64,000 bases of DNA from Diprion similis (taxonomy: Eukaryota > Arthropoda > Insecta > Hymenoptera > Diprionidae). Shown here piece by piece: positions 1-14,100 of this stretch (positions are counted from its first letter, which is position 1; each line of letters begins with the position of its first letter). Below the pieces are notes generated by a model that did no database searches, was not told the DNA's origin, and worked only from the letters and a program-made list of their open reading frames with translations. Made by a program: the position numbers and the translations under genes. Location: assembly GCF_021155765.1 (NCBI RefSeq), contig NC_060110.1, positions 372,001 through 436,000 on the forward strand, read 5' to 3'.

Positions 1-2199
1 AAACACTTTCAGTGCCGATACAAAAATGTATTATAACAATAGTATGTTGTATTACATGTGCAGAAAGTGGGCCAATCTGATAAGTGTAAAATTCACTTTG
101 ACTTGTGTCGCCAACTACACACTTGTGAAGTACCGCAAAAGCGAGTGCCCTATTCACACAACTCGGAATGCTGCAATCGCACGAATACTAGTCTGAACGT
201 AGCATGAGTCAAGGCGAACGCTGTAATCATACGAATTAGATATGAACCCATCAGCATGCGTGACGTACACTATTCTTTTTTAAAACCTATGTAGAAAAGT
301 TCGATTTAAGAAACACCGAAGCTGTCACTGACAGCACGTGAAATTAGCATTAGGTCACTTACTCTCAATGACACATTGCCTAAATTTGTGTTATTGGAAA
401 GTACGCATGCGCCAAAGATGACCCTAGTGTGTAAATTGCAGCATTTTAACGGTGCGCATACGGCAAGGTTGCTTTACCGCACTGTTCGGAAATGGGACAC
501 GTTGCACACGCTCCACAGACATCGGAAATCAAAATTTCAAAACAGTTATTGGAAAAATAATTTTGTGAAACAAACCAAGGATTTCCGTTAGTTCACACAT
601 GCTGAAACTTTATTCGTTTATAAAACTCGTTAACATGGAAAGAGTTTTTCTCTTCAAGTACAACAAACTGATCTGATAAATTATCACTACTGATTGTTTG
701 AGAGTATAATTTTGTTTATAACAATTGACTTTTTTGTAATAAATGTAGCATCGCAACGAATTTCAACACTGCTTGTTCATTAGTCCATAAATTATTAATT
801 TTTTTAAGTCAATTGATTGCCATACTGAATGTCAAACGATCATAATAAATTACTGGTGCTTAGGAAATACAGAAAGTAAATGTGAAAAGAACTTGTAGTC
901 TGAAAAAATACGCGAAATTGTTAATTTATTTATAAAGTCGATTACAGTAACATTGTTTCTGGTGGATCAATTTGGGAAATTCACAATCTCGAAGACTTTT
1001 TATATCCTTTCCGAATGTTCACATAACACATATCTGGACACGTTCTCTCGGAGTTTTCAAATGAAACTACGTACACTCGTGTAAATATAGTATGGGCAAA
1101 TCGACTAATCACAGCTGTGGATTATTTTAGCATGGATGACATAATTTTCTTAGGTAATCGTCCCCAGAAAAATTACGACCAGCTCAGAAAGACAATATGT
1201 TTATATTTGGGTGTTACACCAGCATGGATATTTGTGTATTCAGGCCTTCAACATCGGCTCCTAAATAGAATTGGCATACACTACTTGTGTCGCAACAAAT
1301 GCGAACGGCATCGATTTCACGATCACTGATTCTCGCCCAAGCTCGAGCATCCCAGAAATTTGTTATTTTTAAATTATTACGGCTTTACCAGAAATTATTT
1401 ACAACGTAATTGCCGCTTGTACCGTATAAAACGGAAAAATCGTTTAAAGTCTAGGGTACCAGTACTAACGGTTCGTTCTACCCTCAGCTTGTCGTATTAC
1501 CAACTTCACTGCTTTCATAAATCAGCTTTTTCAGAAGAGCTGATGATAACTATTTGATTCATTCCAATATCATGCGCAGATTAAAGCATCTTGATCAGCT
1601 TACCAATTTATGTGACTATTACATTAGAAGTATATTCGATACAATATAATTCCGAGAATAACGCTGGCTTATGAAGAGCAACTGAATTCATGTTATATGA
1701 TAGATTTTTACATTGGACACATTATACCAGAACGCAAACGGTCAATTTTGTAACTAAGAGTACGCAGCAAGAATGTTGGATACGAATCTAGATGGTGTAA
1801 TTAAACTTTTCGTACATATACCAGATGTATCTATTGGAACAATCGGAAACTATCCATCATTCAAGTTAAAGCTTCAATTCAGCAAAGTGAATTAAGGCTA
1901 ACAACAGAACGCAATTGTACATTTATATCATTTGAATAATCAATGTCAATATCACAAATTTCTACATATTCAATGCCCTGAATGTACTAGTTTTGGAAAT
2001 ACTAATAGTGCGCTCCCAATTTGTCCTTACAACATGGAATCCTAATTATAATCTGCTTTACATCATTACTTGGGTATCCATTTTTTCTTAGCATGTCGTA
2101 CTCTTAGGGTTCAGCTAAATTAGGCGGCTGCTAGCTCAAATCGCTAGATGTGGAGATGCGCAGCTGGAGATTGCTACGCCGTCGACGGTGAGAGTGGTC
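1..2199. other. Gene-free flank downstream of the UPF0047 gene
   Basis: AT-rich sequence with no ORF that resembles a known protein and no clear repeat. The part next to 2200 should include the 3' UTR of the minus-strand UPF0047-family gene. I saw no tRNA or other RNA gene here. Confidence 0.4.
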
Positions 2200-5100
2200 C
2201 TAGCTGCTAGTAGAGGCGATTGGACTAACAGGGCTCAAGGGGCTTCGTGCCGAGTCTCTCAAGCAACCGGTTAACGTAATCACCAACTTACGGCTACCAG
2301 CGTGATCACGATGCTCGCACAGCCAGACGCCTTGCCACGTTCCTAACGCCAACTTCCCGTCTGTGATTGGAATACTCAGGGATGAGCCCAGAAAACAAGC
2401 TTTCACGTGGGCAGGCTGAAACGCAATAACAGATATATAAATACTTAGCGTCACAATCTCAAGAAATGAAGTGATTACACAATGACCTTCTATCTGTTCT
2501 GAAACTTGGTTACCGGAGCGACGTAGATAGAAGTTGGGGGGAAATACGGAGAGTGTTGATATAGTACTGTCACTGAATATACATTGTCACGTGACGCTCA
2601 AGATATCTGTCTAAACGGTTTTTGAATAAATCAAGGTCTAACTTGAACTGTTATGCATGAGTTCTTGTGAGGGTCATGATGGAAAATGGTGTTTTCAAAT
2701 CAAGATAACGAGTTCAAATAAATAGAACTTAACAAAGAACTACTGGAACTACAGATATGCTATTCAAACAATCCCTTGCAGGAGTTAGGCATACTTTGTG
2801 TGCTCCGCATAGGCACAATCAACAGAAATGTCAACAAAAGCTCATGGGTTTATTAATTTTAAGAAAATGGGGGGGGGGGTCACTTATCCAAAACCTATCC
2901 GCCCTTTCCCCATTACGAAGAAAATTATCACAACGATTTATATCCGGGTAGAATGAAGCTATGAAGCTATGAAGAGCTCCAAATATATTAGAAAATATTT
3001 TGTGAAAACAATCTCGACAAAAATATTCAAATCAGCGATCTACCCCTGCCATGCTGGAAGGAAAAGATGTACACATGCAATCAAGATACATATTTGCATT
3101 ATAGACAGGGACTCTTATAAGCGTTTCGTAATAAAATCCAGTGTCGACCCACATGGCAACGTGTTCATATCAAGTAAACTAGTCTTTTCAGGAAAGCCTA
3201 AAACAGTGAGATTGAAGTTGGTAACATTACTATAACTATTCATGTTTAGGAAAAATCGTTACTTCGAACCTTCAGAAATATCTGACATTTAGTAAACCAC
3301 GATAAACAAACCGTACTCTTTATTTCGAAGAACCGATTTCTTGAAAGTCAGTCTAAAATTGTGGAATAATGATTTTTTCCTTGACATTTTGTTAGATTGC
3401 CATTACTCACTTCGGTCTCATTACAAAGATTCATATTTCTGCAATTGTACACCAAAACCTTAGAAAAAATAAGGTTTGTGTGAATAGAGTGCGACGAGAT
3501 GATTGGCAGCCGGGACCCGGTCACCTATCTTCCGCCGTTAACCGATTTCCGAAACCGACCCGTTGCCGACCTATTCAACCTCAAATGGTATACGATGGCT
3601 TCCACAATTTTTTGATATTTCATCACGAAATAATGGCTCAAAAACATAAAACATCATATTTTTCATAAAGTTCATCAAGTTTTCTTTAGTAAAACATCAA
3701 AATTTTGACAAAATACCAATAATCGCAAGGAACATTGATTTTCCTTACGTTTTGAGTATTTCGTGAAAAGTTTGATGTTTTGAAAAGGAAAATCGATTTT
3801 TCTTACGATTATTAGTATTTCGTAAAAACTTTGATGTTTTACCAAAGCACACTTGATGAACGTCACAAAAATATGATGTTTTATGTTTTTGAGCCATTAT
3901 TTCGTGATAAAATATAAAAAAATTGAGAAATTTTTGGGAATTTATTTCGAAAAAACTGCAGATGCAATATTTTCAATTTATTTATATGTTTTCATATACA
4001 ACTTAAGGAGCTATTGTGAAAATTTTCATAAAAAAATATTGCATTTTACACAAGTTATTCTCATCTGCGTCGTTTTCCGTACGCGATCGGTATACATGAT
4101 TCCGCAAATATGGTTGGTCAAAAACATCCTCATTAACTACATGGTATTAGCTCCGTCATGCCATAGCTAATACCATGTAGTTAATAAGGGTATTTATTTT
4201 TTTTTTGTTTCGGACCAACCATATTTGCGGAATCATGTACAGTAATGTTCATCGATGCATGCACTGTGGCTAACTTTATTTTTCCAACTTTTGTTTCTTT
4301 TCTACTCCCATTTTATGTGCCTACGGCCGGTGAAGCAGTGCACAAGAGAAATGGGAGAAACCACGACGACAGCCTCTTGGCGCTGTCATCCATATAACCT
4401 CTAAGATCGCGAAGGCACGAATAACCTCTTTCACAAATTGCATAAGCCGTCAATTTAAGTATAAATATTTAATTTTATCATATTTATATATTCGTCGAGT
4501 CTTAAATTGACGGCTTATGCACTTTGTGAAAGAGGTTATTCGTGCCCTCGCGATCTTAGAGGTTATATGGATGACAGCGCCGAGAGGCTGTCGTCGTGGT
4601 TTCTCCCACTTCTCCTGTCGACTGTTTCACCGGCCATGGACACATAAAATACAAAAAGAGCAAATTAAAGTTTGAATCAGAGTTTTTTGATTGCACCTTC
4701 ACCAAAAATTCAAAAATGAATATTTTGTTAATTCCTTCGTTCAAATGCAAGATAAACTTATGTACTCAAGAAATCCCTTTGGCTTTTTAATTTCAGATGA
4801 AGCAATCATGAGTTATCTGAACTACCGCATAGAGACTTTTTTTTGTAACACCTGCATGGAAAGTGTCATTTTCGAGGGTCGTGTAGCGTGCGTGAAGTGC
4901 CTTATTCCTGAATAATAGAGTTGGCGCATGTGCGCATTCGATATGCTCTATTTCCTGGTGCGGAAGATTCGTAGCGCATGCGCACATTCGATATGCTCTA
5001 TTTCCCGGTGCAGCGTATTCTTGTCACCGACAACACGGTCGACAGCAACGCCATTTGGCTTGAGCGGCGTAGGGGCTCCGCCCCTGGACCCCGCCTCGCA

Positions 5101-8100
5101 CGCGGCACTCTATACAATTCGACGTTGGTTTGCCTCTCAAATAACACTTTCCTATGCATGTATTACAAAAAATAGCGTGTGCAGCACGTGCGTGAAGGCG
5201 ATATCTGAAGAGTGTGATTGCAGCACTCACCTCGGCGCATATGGAATTCCGTATGCGCCGTCGGCTCGTGCAGCAAACTTCACACTCTTCGGATATCGCC
5301 TGCTTGACGCACTAGCTACACAATATACTATTTTGGGGTGACTCGGTTCTCACCACTACCACTGGCTGAATTTTCAAATTTTTTCATGAAAATGTAGCAG
5401 AATATTCTTAGAATAATGCTTAATAATGTACAATAAGTTTAAAAATATTAATAAATAAGGTACTCTGTAAAAAAAATCACAAAAATATGCTTTTTTTGGT
5501 ATCTCAAACCCTTGTCCCCCCTTAACTACATAGAATAGATGGGGCGTAACGACAAATCGGACGGGTTGAAAAATTTTAGATTTTTGATTTCCTAAATTTT
5601 TTCATATCTTTTAGTACCTCTCAAAAGAGCCTTTCTGGTAAATTTTGAGATTTTTTTGATTACTTGCTAAAAAATATCAAATATTCAAAAAATCGCGATT
5701 TTTTGTTTTTGTTCAGAACTTTTTAATAATGGTGCAAACTGAAATTTTTGTTTTTTTAAATCTTTGTTTTGAGATTGCCTTTACAGAAAAAAATAGAACA
5801 AAAATATTCACAGTATTTTTGATTAAGATTTTTGCGTTTGAGATGTTAAATCGTGTTTTTGAAAGTGAGTGTATCTTTCGAATTTTTTGAATTCTTTTCA
5901 TTTCAAACCACTATTCTTTCAACAACTCTTAAGACCAGTCCGGTCGTGGGCTCTCCATAATTACTTTTTTTTCACGATATTTGAAAATTAAAAAAAAAAA
6001 TTTCTTTCAAAATTACTATTTTTTGGATTTTTGAAAATTTGAAAAAAATATTCCACTATAAATAATTATAAGTACCGATTTTTGTCATTGATACTCTTTT
6101 TTTTTTTCTTATTTTAAATTGATTTTAAAACTTTTTAATTGTTAACAGGTGTTTAAAATCAACAAGTAAACTTGCAGTCTATTTATAAACAATTATAATG
6201 AACGTTTTTATTTATTTTTGCGTTCTTTTAAAAATTTTACATAAAGGATTATTTTGTCAACTGGGATACTCATAATATATAGAATATTCCGTCCTAAACT
6301 GACCCTGGTCGGCTCTGAGCATCCGGCTGGAGGGGGTTGCAGCCACCACCGAAGGATAATCCGAGCGTCCAGAACCGGTAAAACACCGTTACAATAGTAT
6401 TCCGTGAAAAGAATTCAATTGCGGAAAAAGGAGTGGAACAAGTTGACTCAGCCGTCAAGAAAAAATTCTTGAAATTTGATCCATGTAAAAACAGCCCAAG
6501 TCAAGCTTGGTCATAAAATTCTTTACGGAATTGGAAAGAAGTTGTAGCAGTACTTACCTACTAGAAGTATAAAAGCGTAAAAGACCGACAAGACAGTCTT
6601 ATTGTCGAAAATAAGTAGTAGTGGGTTAAATGTTAATCAAAACAAGGCCGATTCAATCGAAGCTGTTCAAAACAGATATTTACTTCGATACAAAATTACT
6701 TAAATATTCAAAAACCTTTTGCTGCAAATAGCTAGTCCAAGTTTAACTTCAGATAGTTATCGTTATACGATAAGTTGTAGGTTATAAGACGCATCAATAA
6801 GTGGAAAGAAGGAATCTCGAAAAAAAGTAGGGATTGGGTAACTTTCTCGTGCGGCCCTTTAAGTGTTTACGCAAAACAACATTCATATTCACGTTTTTTT
6901 TTTTTCTTGCTCTTTCGGAAAACGATTTTATCTGAGATTTTCCCACGAATTGGTGACCTATGTCGGTATTTTTAAATTCAATACGCATTATTCTTCTGTT
7001 TTACCGTGTCTCCCCATACTTATACATTAGCAGTAAATGACAGGTATCACCATCTCATAATCGAAAACATACCAGTGATATCACTGATCACTGATAAACA
7101 TACCAATGACAGATATCACCATCTCATAATCGAAAACATACCAGTGATATCACGACAAAAAAAATTAGTCACCCTTAAAATTATAGAAATTACTTTTCCG
7201 GTTGTTTACCAATAACTGCATTTATTGCGTTACACTCGACATTGCAGATAAGATAGGTGTACGGTCCAGGAATAAATTTCAAAAGAATTTGGGTAATGAT
7301 TTCATTATATTTCTTTTAAGAATCTGTGATTCAAGACGAAAAAAAGTTCTAAATTCTTTCAATAACTCCTGTCGTTCTCGAAAAAGTTCAAACCGGGAAG
7401 TTTTTGAAAATTTATAATTTAGGAACAAGTTTAGATGAAAATTTCAAAAAAATGATGGATGCTCCATTCGCTAGGCAGAATGAAATTGGAAAAAATTGAG
7501 TAAATTAAAAATTCGAACTTCAATTCTTGCTGGTGATTTAAAGAAAAATTCTCCACATATGTGCGTAGAGTATTCCAAAAATCAATTCGTATTGTTTAGG
7601 AGTTCTTTCGCGGTTAATGATAAATAATTCTAAAACAAAAATATATCACATCAAATAAAAGTGTATATTAACACAAATTCTCACCTACGTCGAGAACAAT
7701 AAAGCGGAATAGATTGTTGGTAAGCGAGTAGCAATCTCCACACGTTAATTGCTTTGTCGTTATATGTTGCGCCTTGTATGCAGTGTTATTGAATAACTAG
7801 GTCTAAAACCGACCCTACTTTTTCAGTGGCGAGTGTGGTGTATGCGAATATACAGTGAGCACGCACTCACTATAGTTAGTAGATACATCCAAGATGTATA
7901 GGTGAATATGCGTGAGTGTACCAGCTCGCCTAAGTGAATAAGTACAAACAGAGGGCTAGCTAACGAGAAGACACCAGCACATGCCCTACGAGTTTTGGGT
8001 TGTAACTTGGTAAGGTGGAAGTAGAGACTAGTACTAAGTAAACTGTAAAAGCTTTAGCTCAGATACGCAGCCGTTCCCGAGATATTGTGGGTGGAAAGTT

Positions 8101-11100
8101 TTGCAGCCGGTTATATGTCCTAAAGCTCGATCGTGAAACGTCGAAGCGTGTAGCCGTGCGGCCCGTATCCTGACGTACCATCCGAACGTCCCGTGTTCAA
8201 ATACAGGGTGTATACTCGAATCTGAAAATGAATTTCCCTGACTTTTCCAGGTTTTCCAGTGAAAAAATTTAATTTTCCCCGGTCTTTTCTTCCACGATTA
8301 TAGACAGATTTGAAAAAGCATTTTTCAAATTTTAAAATATACATTCTCTTTATTAAACTTTTACATCAGGTACATAAGATGAAAATAAGTACGAATCATA
8401 GAATGTGATAAAACACAGATTAGTATATATTATAGTTTGTTAAAAGTTTGGTAAAAAAGACATGAACTATGTGACTATCTTGGAGGGCAGCGTCCGTCCA
8501 ACAGGCCTGAGTAGTGATACCGAGTTACACTCTCAGTCTTACACACATATACTGTCTATAACATCTTACAGACACAGTCAAATTGTGCCTCTGCGACAAA
8601 ATTCACATTTCTTCTATGTGACTATAGATAAGTTATCTATTTTTATGTGAGATAGATACCTATATAAAAAATAAAAACCCATAAATGTACGAAAATTATT
8701 GCAAACCCGACTAGTTTTTTGTTCACTATAACTCACAACAGTTTACGTTTTCTTTCAATCTCTTCTTTAATCATGTCTATTTCTTCTTGAGCCGATTGTA
8801 AAATTTTTGATTTCTTACTCTGCAGCTCCTTAACCTCCAGAGCAATAGCTTTTCGCTTCAATTCCTCGACATATTTTCCGTGCGAATTTCTTGCTGCGTG
8901 AACAAGTGATTTTGAGATCTCAAATCCATCTAGACCTCCTTCAGATGAAATGAAGTCATAAACAAGCCTTCTGGCGACCAGTGTTTCTTCCTTCGCATTT
9001 TCTAGCAGACAATCTTTATTAATGGAAAAGCCCCGCTCTACATTCGCATTACCATGCGATAATATTAAAGCCATTTTAATTACTTGGAACGCTTGTTCTG
9101 GCTTGCCATTGTCATTAAGAACCTCCCTCCAAAAATGATCAGCTCGTTTTTCGACCCTTTTGTAGCTTGCTAGTGAACTCTTCACATGATCCCGCGAACA
9201 GAGATCGATTAGCTGTCGTATCGCTAAATCTGCGCTCTTTCCATCCAACCAATTCTTTTCGACTAAAATTTCAAGTAACCGATTAAGTCGAATCTTAAAT
9301 AGTTTATGATTCAAGGTAATTTTCGGCTCGAAACAAGAAACAGCCTTTGTCAGCGGGTACAAGAGAGGCGAACGTGATCTTAATTTTTTCACACATTTGA
9401 GCACACATTCTCTGCAGTTTTCCCGGAAGATCAAAATATCTTTGTCACTTAGATTCTTGGATTTCTTAAAAATGTTTCTGGTAGCGAATCCCAGCTTGAA
9501 ATGAGCTGCAGTCAAAAGGTTGTCTTTTTTCCAGATTTATGTCCATTAACGTCGGGGTATTACTAAGTACATCAGTCTTGACTATCCGTTCCATCAAATT
9601 CCGCAACACCATAGTTGGCTCAGTGTATAAAAATAGTGAAAGAGGGCTGTCAGATTGAAATTCGCGTAAAAATCCTTCAAATTCCAAAGCAAATGATGTA
9701 AAAAAAACTAAGCTTTGCAGGTAATAGCTCATCTTGCACAGCATTTTTGACCATCTTGTAGCTGTTGCTGGAGGGTTCTTGTTTATCCTTCTTTACACCT
9801 TCTATAAAAGCCTTGACATGAGGGAGAATATTGAGGGCCCTATCAGCTACATTTGCATTTTCGAGCCACCTTACCGAACAAAATTTGAGAGGGAAACAAT
9901 TTGAGCCAGAGTAGGTGGTATACATACTTCTTCGAGCAGGTGAATTTTTAAATAGGTAGTATAAAGCTGTTAAGAAGCCCATCAAATCCCAGCCAGTAGC
10001 AGTCATACCAGTCTTGAAAGCGCTGTGCATCGCGCGAAGTCCACAACTTCCAATATCCAAAAAGGATCGATCAGATTCCTTTTCCTTCAAGTTTACTTGG
10101 AAGTCTTTTACAAATTTCTGATTAACGTTCGGGCCATCCATAGAGAGCTGCAGAATCTTTTTTGGGTCTAATGGTGAGATAGCACTTAAAAACGAGGTCA
10201 ACATATCGCTAGCTCGAGTACAGCCAAGAAAAGCTGAAGTCAAGTACTGGGTTTTTACTTCATCAACGCGTTTATCCCAAAATCTGACAGTAATATCCAT
10301 TTGTTGTCTTTGAGAAACTCGATTTAGGGATTCATCAAAACCTATCACAAAGTTTTCGCAAGATGAAATTTTTTCTTCGATTTTCTGTTTGAAAACGGGG
10401 GCTAAGCCATGTACAATCATATACCCAATTTTATTCTTGTGTAACTGCATCTTATTCGCTATTTCACTGTCCGGAAACATTTCCGAAAATCTCTTCACAT
10501 CTTTTTCTGCTTCTCGCGCTGATTTGTATACCATTACACATTGTAAAGCCCATATTATTTCTGCTTTAGTGACATTTTTTTTTAAAACAAATTTCTCTAA
10601 TCTACGAGTGGGTGGTCTAGAGTCCAAAATCTGAACTTTCTCAGCAGTGGAAGGTTGAATCTGTGATATTGATGGCGTTTCCAGTTGTTCAGGTAGCTTC
10701 GAAGATGATGTAGCCTGCTGTCCAGCAGTATATCTGTAGAAACGGATGTTGTTGAATTGGCCAACAAGCGCGATGGCATAAACATAGCGATTGACGGCGA
10801 GGACTTCATATTTTGCACTCTGGCAAGATGTTTTTTTCCTTTGCTATGGCTGATTACTGCCGTGTAACCCATGTTACTTAAATTGAAGGTCATTTGGCAT
10901 AGTTTACAATAAGCCGATTTTTTATCGCGATCTACCTCACGCAGCCAATGCAGATCTGGGTTATTCAGCCACTCAACTCGAAACTGCGTATTCTTGTGTT
11001 TAGAGAACACCATTATCTGTAAGAAAAGGGAAAAAAATTCTTCGACATATTTCATTATTTTTCTCTTAGTTTCAAAAATGAAGTATACCATCGAGGGGAA

Positions 11101-14100
11101 AAAATATTATAATTTTTTTTTTGTGTTGAGAGTTGTAAGTTAACCTACAAATCATTACTACGTGACGGAGACGACGATTGACTGTGTGAATAGATCAAGG
11201 AAACTGATATTTGTTTCTTACTTACCGTTGATATTCAATAATTTTCAATCGACTAGTCCAGGACTTCCCCTTCTTCAAAACAAGTCACGGCTGCGCTCGC
11301 TATTTGACATACGTAGACAAGTTGTCTTACTCACTCTCCTAGCATCTCGCGGAACGCCTGGAACTCTCTGCTTCTGTCACCGACGTGTGGCGCTACCATG
11401 CTGTAGTGCAACGCAAGCTGTACATTTCGCGATACAGAGAATTTCCCGCCACTACAGCGAGGTAGAGCTACTTACGAACTCTGCAGCGCAAGAGAGGTAA
11501 AAATTTGTTGACAGCACTACATAAACTGCAACACGTGCATAAACTGTGTGTAGTCTGATTTTAGCTGGAGGCGAGTTTTACTGCGGTTCCGGAAATTTCC
11601 CGGTTTTTCTAATACAATTGTGAAATTCCCTGACTTTTCCCTGACTTCCCGGTTTTCCAGGATACACCCTGAATTTTACCTACATCATAAAAAAAAAATA
11701 CTGGACCAACTGGTAAAGAAGACAATAAATGAGGGAATGTAGCCACAAGACTACAAGTATCAAGCTCAAATGCTCACAATGCCATCGATGATGTTATTAT
11801 GTTGTTATGTTTAGTAAAAATTACTAAAAAGTACTGTAACTTGAAACAAAGTTGTTGAAAAGAAAGCTTTAAAGATAATTTACCAAATGCTCTAAAAGAA
11901 TTTGAAACCTTTAGATCCTTGCAGTTTTCTCGCGACTTGAAGAAAACTAGTCGCAGCAAATATTTCTTATGACTTAATTAAAGATACCTTCAAATTTGAT
12001 AGGTAAATTGATTGGTTTGAGGCACCTTTTTGGAAAAAATGAAAACGGTGCTGTCAAAATCAAAAAGCATGGCTGTTGCTAAGAAGATTTATGACTGTTT
12101 ACAGAAAATGTCTAAGACGTAAATTTATTAATCTTTATAAATTATCACATATGTTATTATTGATGTTTTGATTAGATTTAGTATGTTGATTCTCTAAAAG
12201 TTTCCTCAATGATTAATAAGTAATCGTTTATACATGGTTCACTGGATGATTCGACCAAAATATTGTATTTAGTTAAAAAATAATATATTACAAATATCTA
12301 ACTGTGTGACATTAAATTATATCAAAAATAGGTTTATTTACTTGCTCGATGATGATATTTTTTCTTTCTGATTAACCTTTTGTTTTGTATAATTCATATT
12401 CTAGACTTGGATAAAGTACTCAATACCTGCTATAGTAATCTTCTCAAAATTCATGAAGATAAACAAATAAAGTTTCGATAGTTAAAAATTTAAAATGCAA
12501 GAAATCTTTTGTATCCGATTATGACTTTACGCCGTAATAAACATATTGTTATAAAGTTGCATTATCGAAAAAAAAATATTCTTCTTCATTTAGAACTACA
12601 TTATTCACTTTTCAGTAAATAACTTTCACGATACACATTATATCACATCATGCAGATGCGGTGATTTATAGTAGCGCACGGTCTGCTACGGAATTGCGAA
12701 GTTGCCGATGATACGCGATCACTGGTGTATTGGGCGATAACCATGCACTTTAACGTGTATATTTTACGATCTTAGCTGTCACAGGTACCCATACCAATTT
12801 TTTCTGGACTTAATGTAATCTTAAAATGTTGAATTACTTCTTGTGTAATTTCTTCGGGATCGGTTTGTTAACTTATTGACATACTGAGCGATGAGTTCTT
12901 CACAATGTAAACAAAAAGCCTTGTGTGAAAAACGTCCAAAAAATTTTATCAAATTCTCGCTTGGAGGTACCCTCGGTCCTTGAAATTTTACACAAGAGTT
13001 ATTAATGTGACCTTCCAACTGTATGCTGAAGTTGATCGGAATCTGTTTGTTAACTCCTTAACCTTAAATTCGGAGTTCGAGTATCGGCAGTCCATTCTTT
13101 GATTTTTCGAAAGCCTGTTTTTATTTTTTCGCGATGAGGAAGTCTGGATGGCAAAGTACGGAGTCGGTGAGTTTCATGTGGCTAAGACACGGTAAGCACT
13201 ATTCAGTTCCTGCGAACCAATTTCGAGAATGATGTAGATCAGTACACCGATTGGCGATTGGTTATTTTGTCATTGCGTTACGGATTTGGTCGAAACGAGT
13301 TTACCGATTTCCCGGTTGAGCGTCCATAGTTTGGGTTTCGCGATTATGCGTAGAGTCGAGTTTGTTTGTTGTAAATTTACAGTAGAGTTTAGTCTAGTAA
13401 ATTGCGTACAGCCAAATTCCGCTGCACGAAACGCTCTGTGTGAGCGTTTAGTTAAGTTATCTGATTCTTTCCGTATTTCGCAAAAATAGCAATTTCAAAT
13501 GCATTGCGTAAAGCGTTAATTTTTTTAGTTAGTTGAGGTTTGTCTCGAGATTTAGAGTAAGCAAATTTATAACGTTCTATTTCTGTTTTATTTTTTTTTT
13601 TGATTAGCTTGCGATTAGCGTGTTGATTATTAAGATTTTTCTCTGGCGTCGTTGCAAATAGCACATCGACAGTATTCATAAATTTATTTAATTTTCTTTG
13701 GCGATTAACGCCATAATTAATTGTTGAAAACCGTGATGGTTAGCGAATAATCTATCGCTTTGATTTCGCCAATTTAGTTTGATATTGAGAGTACAACTAG
13801 CGCAATTCGATTAATATTTATTTGATATTGTGTTTTCTTTTAGTTTGCATTCGGATATCGCGAGGAGCGAATTGAGTATTTCGTCATATTTTTTTTTGTA
13901 CCGCTTCGACTGCAGAATATATTATTTTGTTTTCATTTTGTGAAATTGCGTCGCATTTCGAGTGTCCGTTCCTTCGGTTCACAAAAACACCCTTCCCCTC
14001 TACGCGGTACTGAGATATCTGGTGCTGAAAGAATATAGCCGAGGAGTAGCGAGGCTGACTGTTGAGAGGCGTGATAATTACGCCAGGTGCCCAACAGAAT

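Larger units (their letters stand above)
2416..8203. other. Large intron of the UPF0047 gene, distal part
   Basis: No coding sequence recognised. It holds several hairpin-forming repeats (3605-3925, 4095-4237, 4240-4651, 4838-5312), an 11-base G run at 2869-2879, long A/T homopolymers around 5470-6120, and a 69-base tandem duplication near 7036-7153. The short ORFs here look like chance products of AT-rich or repeat DNA. Confidence 0.5.

Noticed and set aside
4596-4790. Opposed ORFs around 4556-4790
   Set aside because: They arise from the fold-back arm at 4240-4651 and its flank; the same ORF recurs in the other copy at 21407-21626 because of the repeat.
4928-5341. 137-codon plus-strand ORF
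   Set aside because: It runs through the tandem and inverted repeat block, has no family resemblance, and the GC-rich repeats explain the open frame.
8040-8200. Possible tRNA-like gene in a GC-richer patch
   Set aside because: No A-box/B-box pair and no cloverleaf could be drawn.
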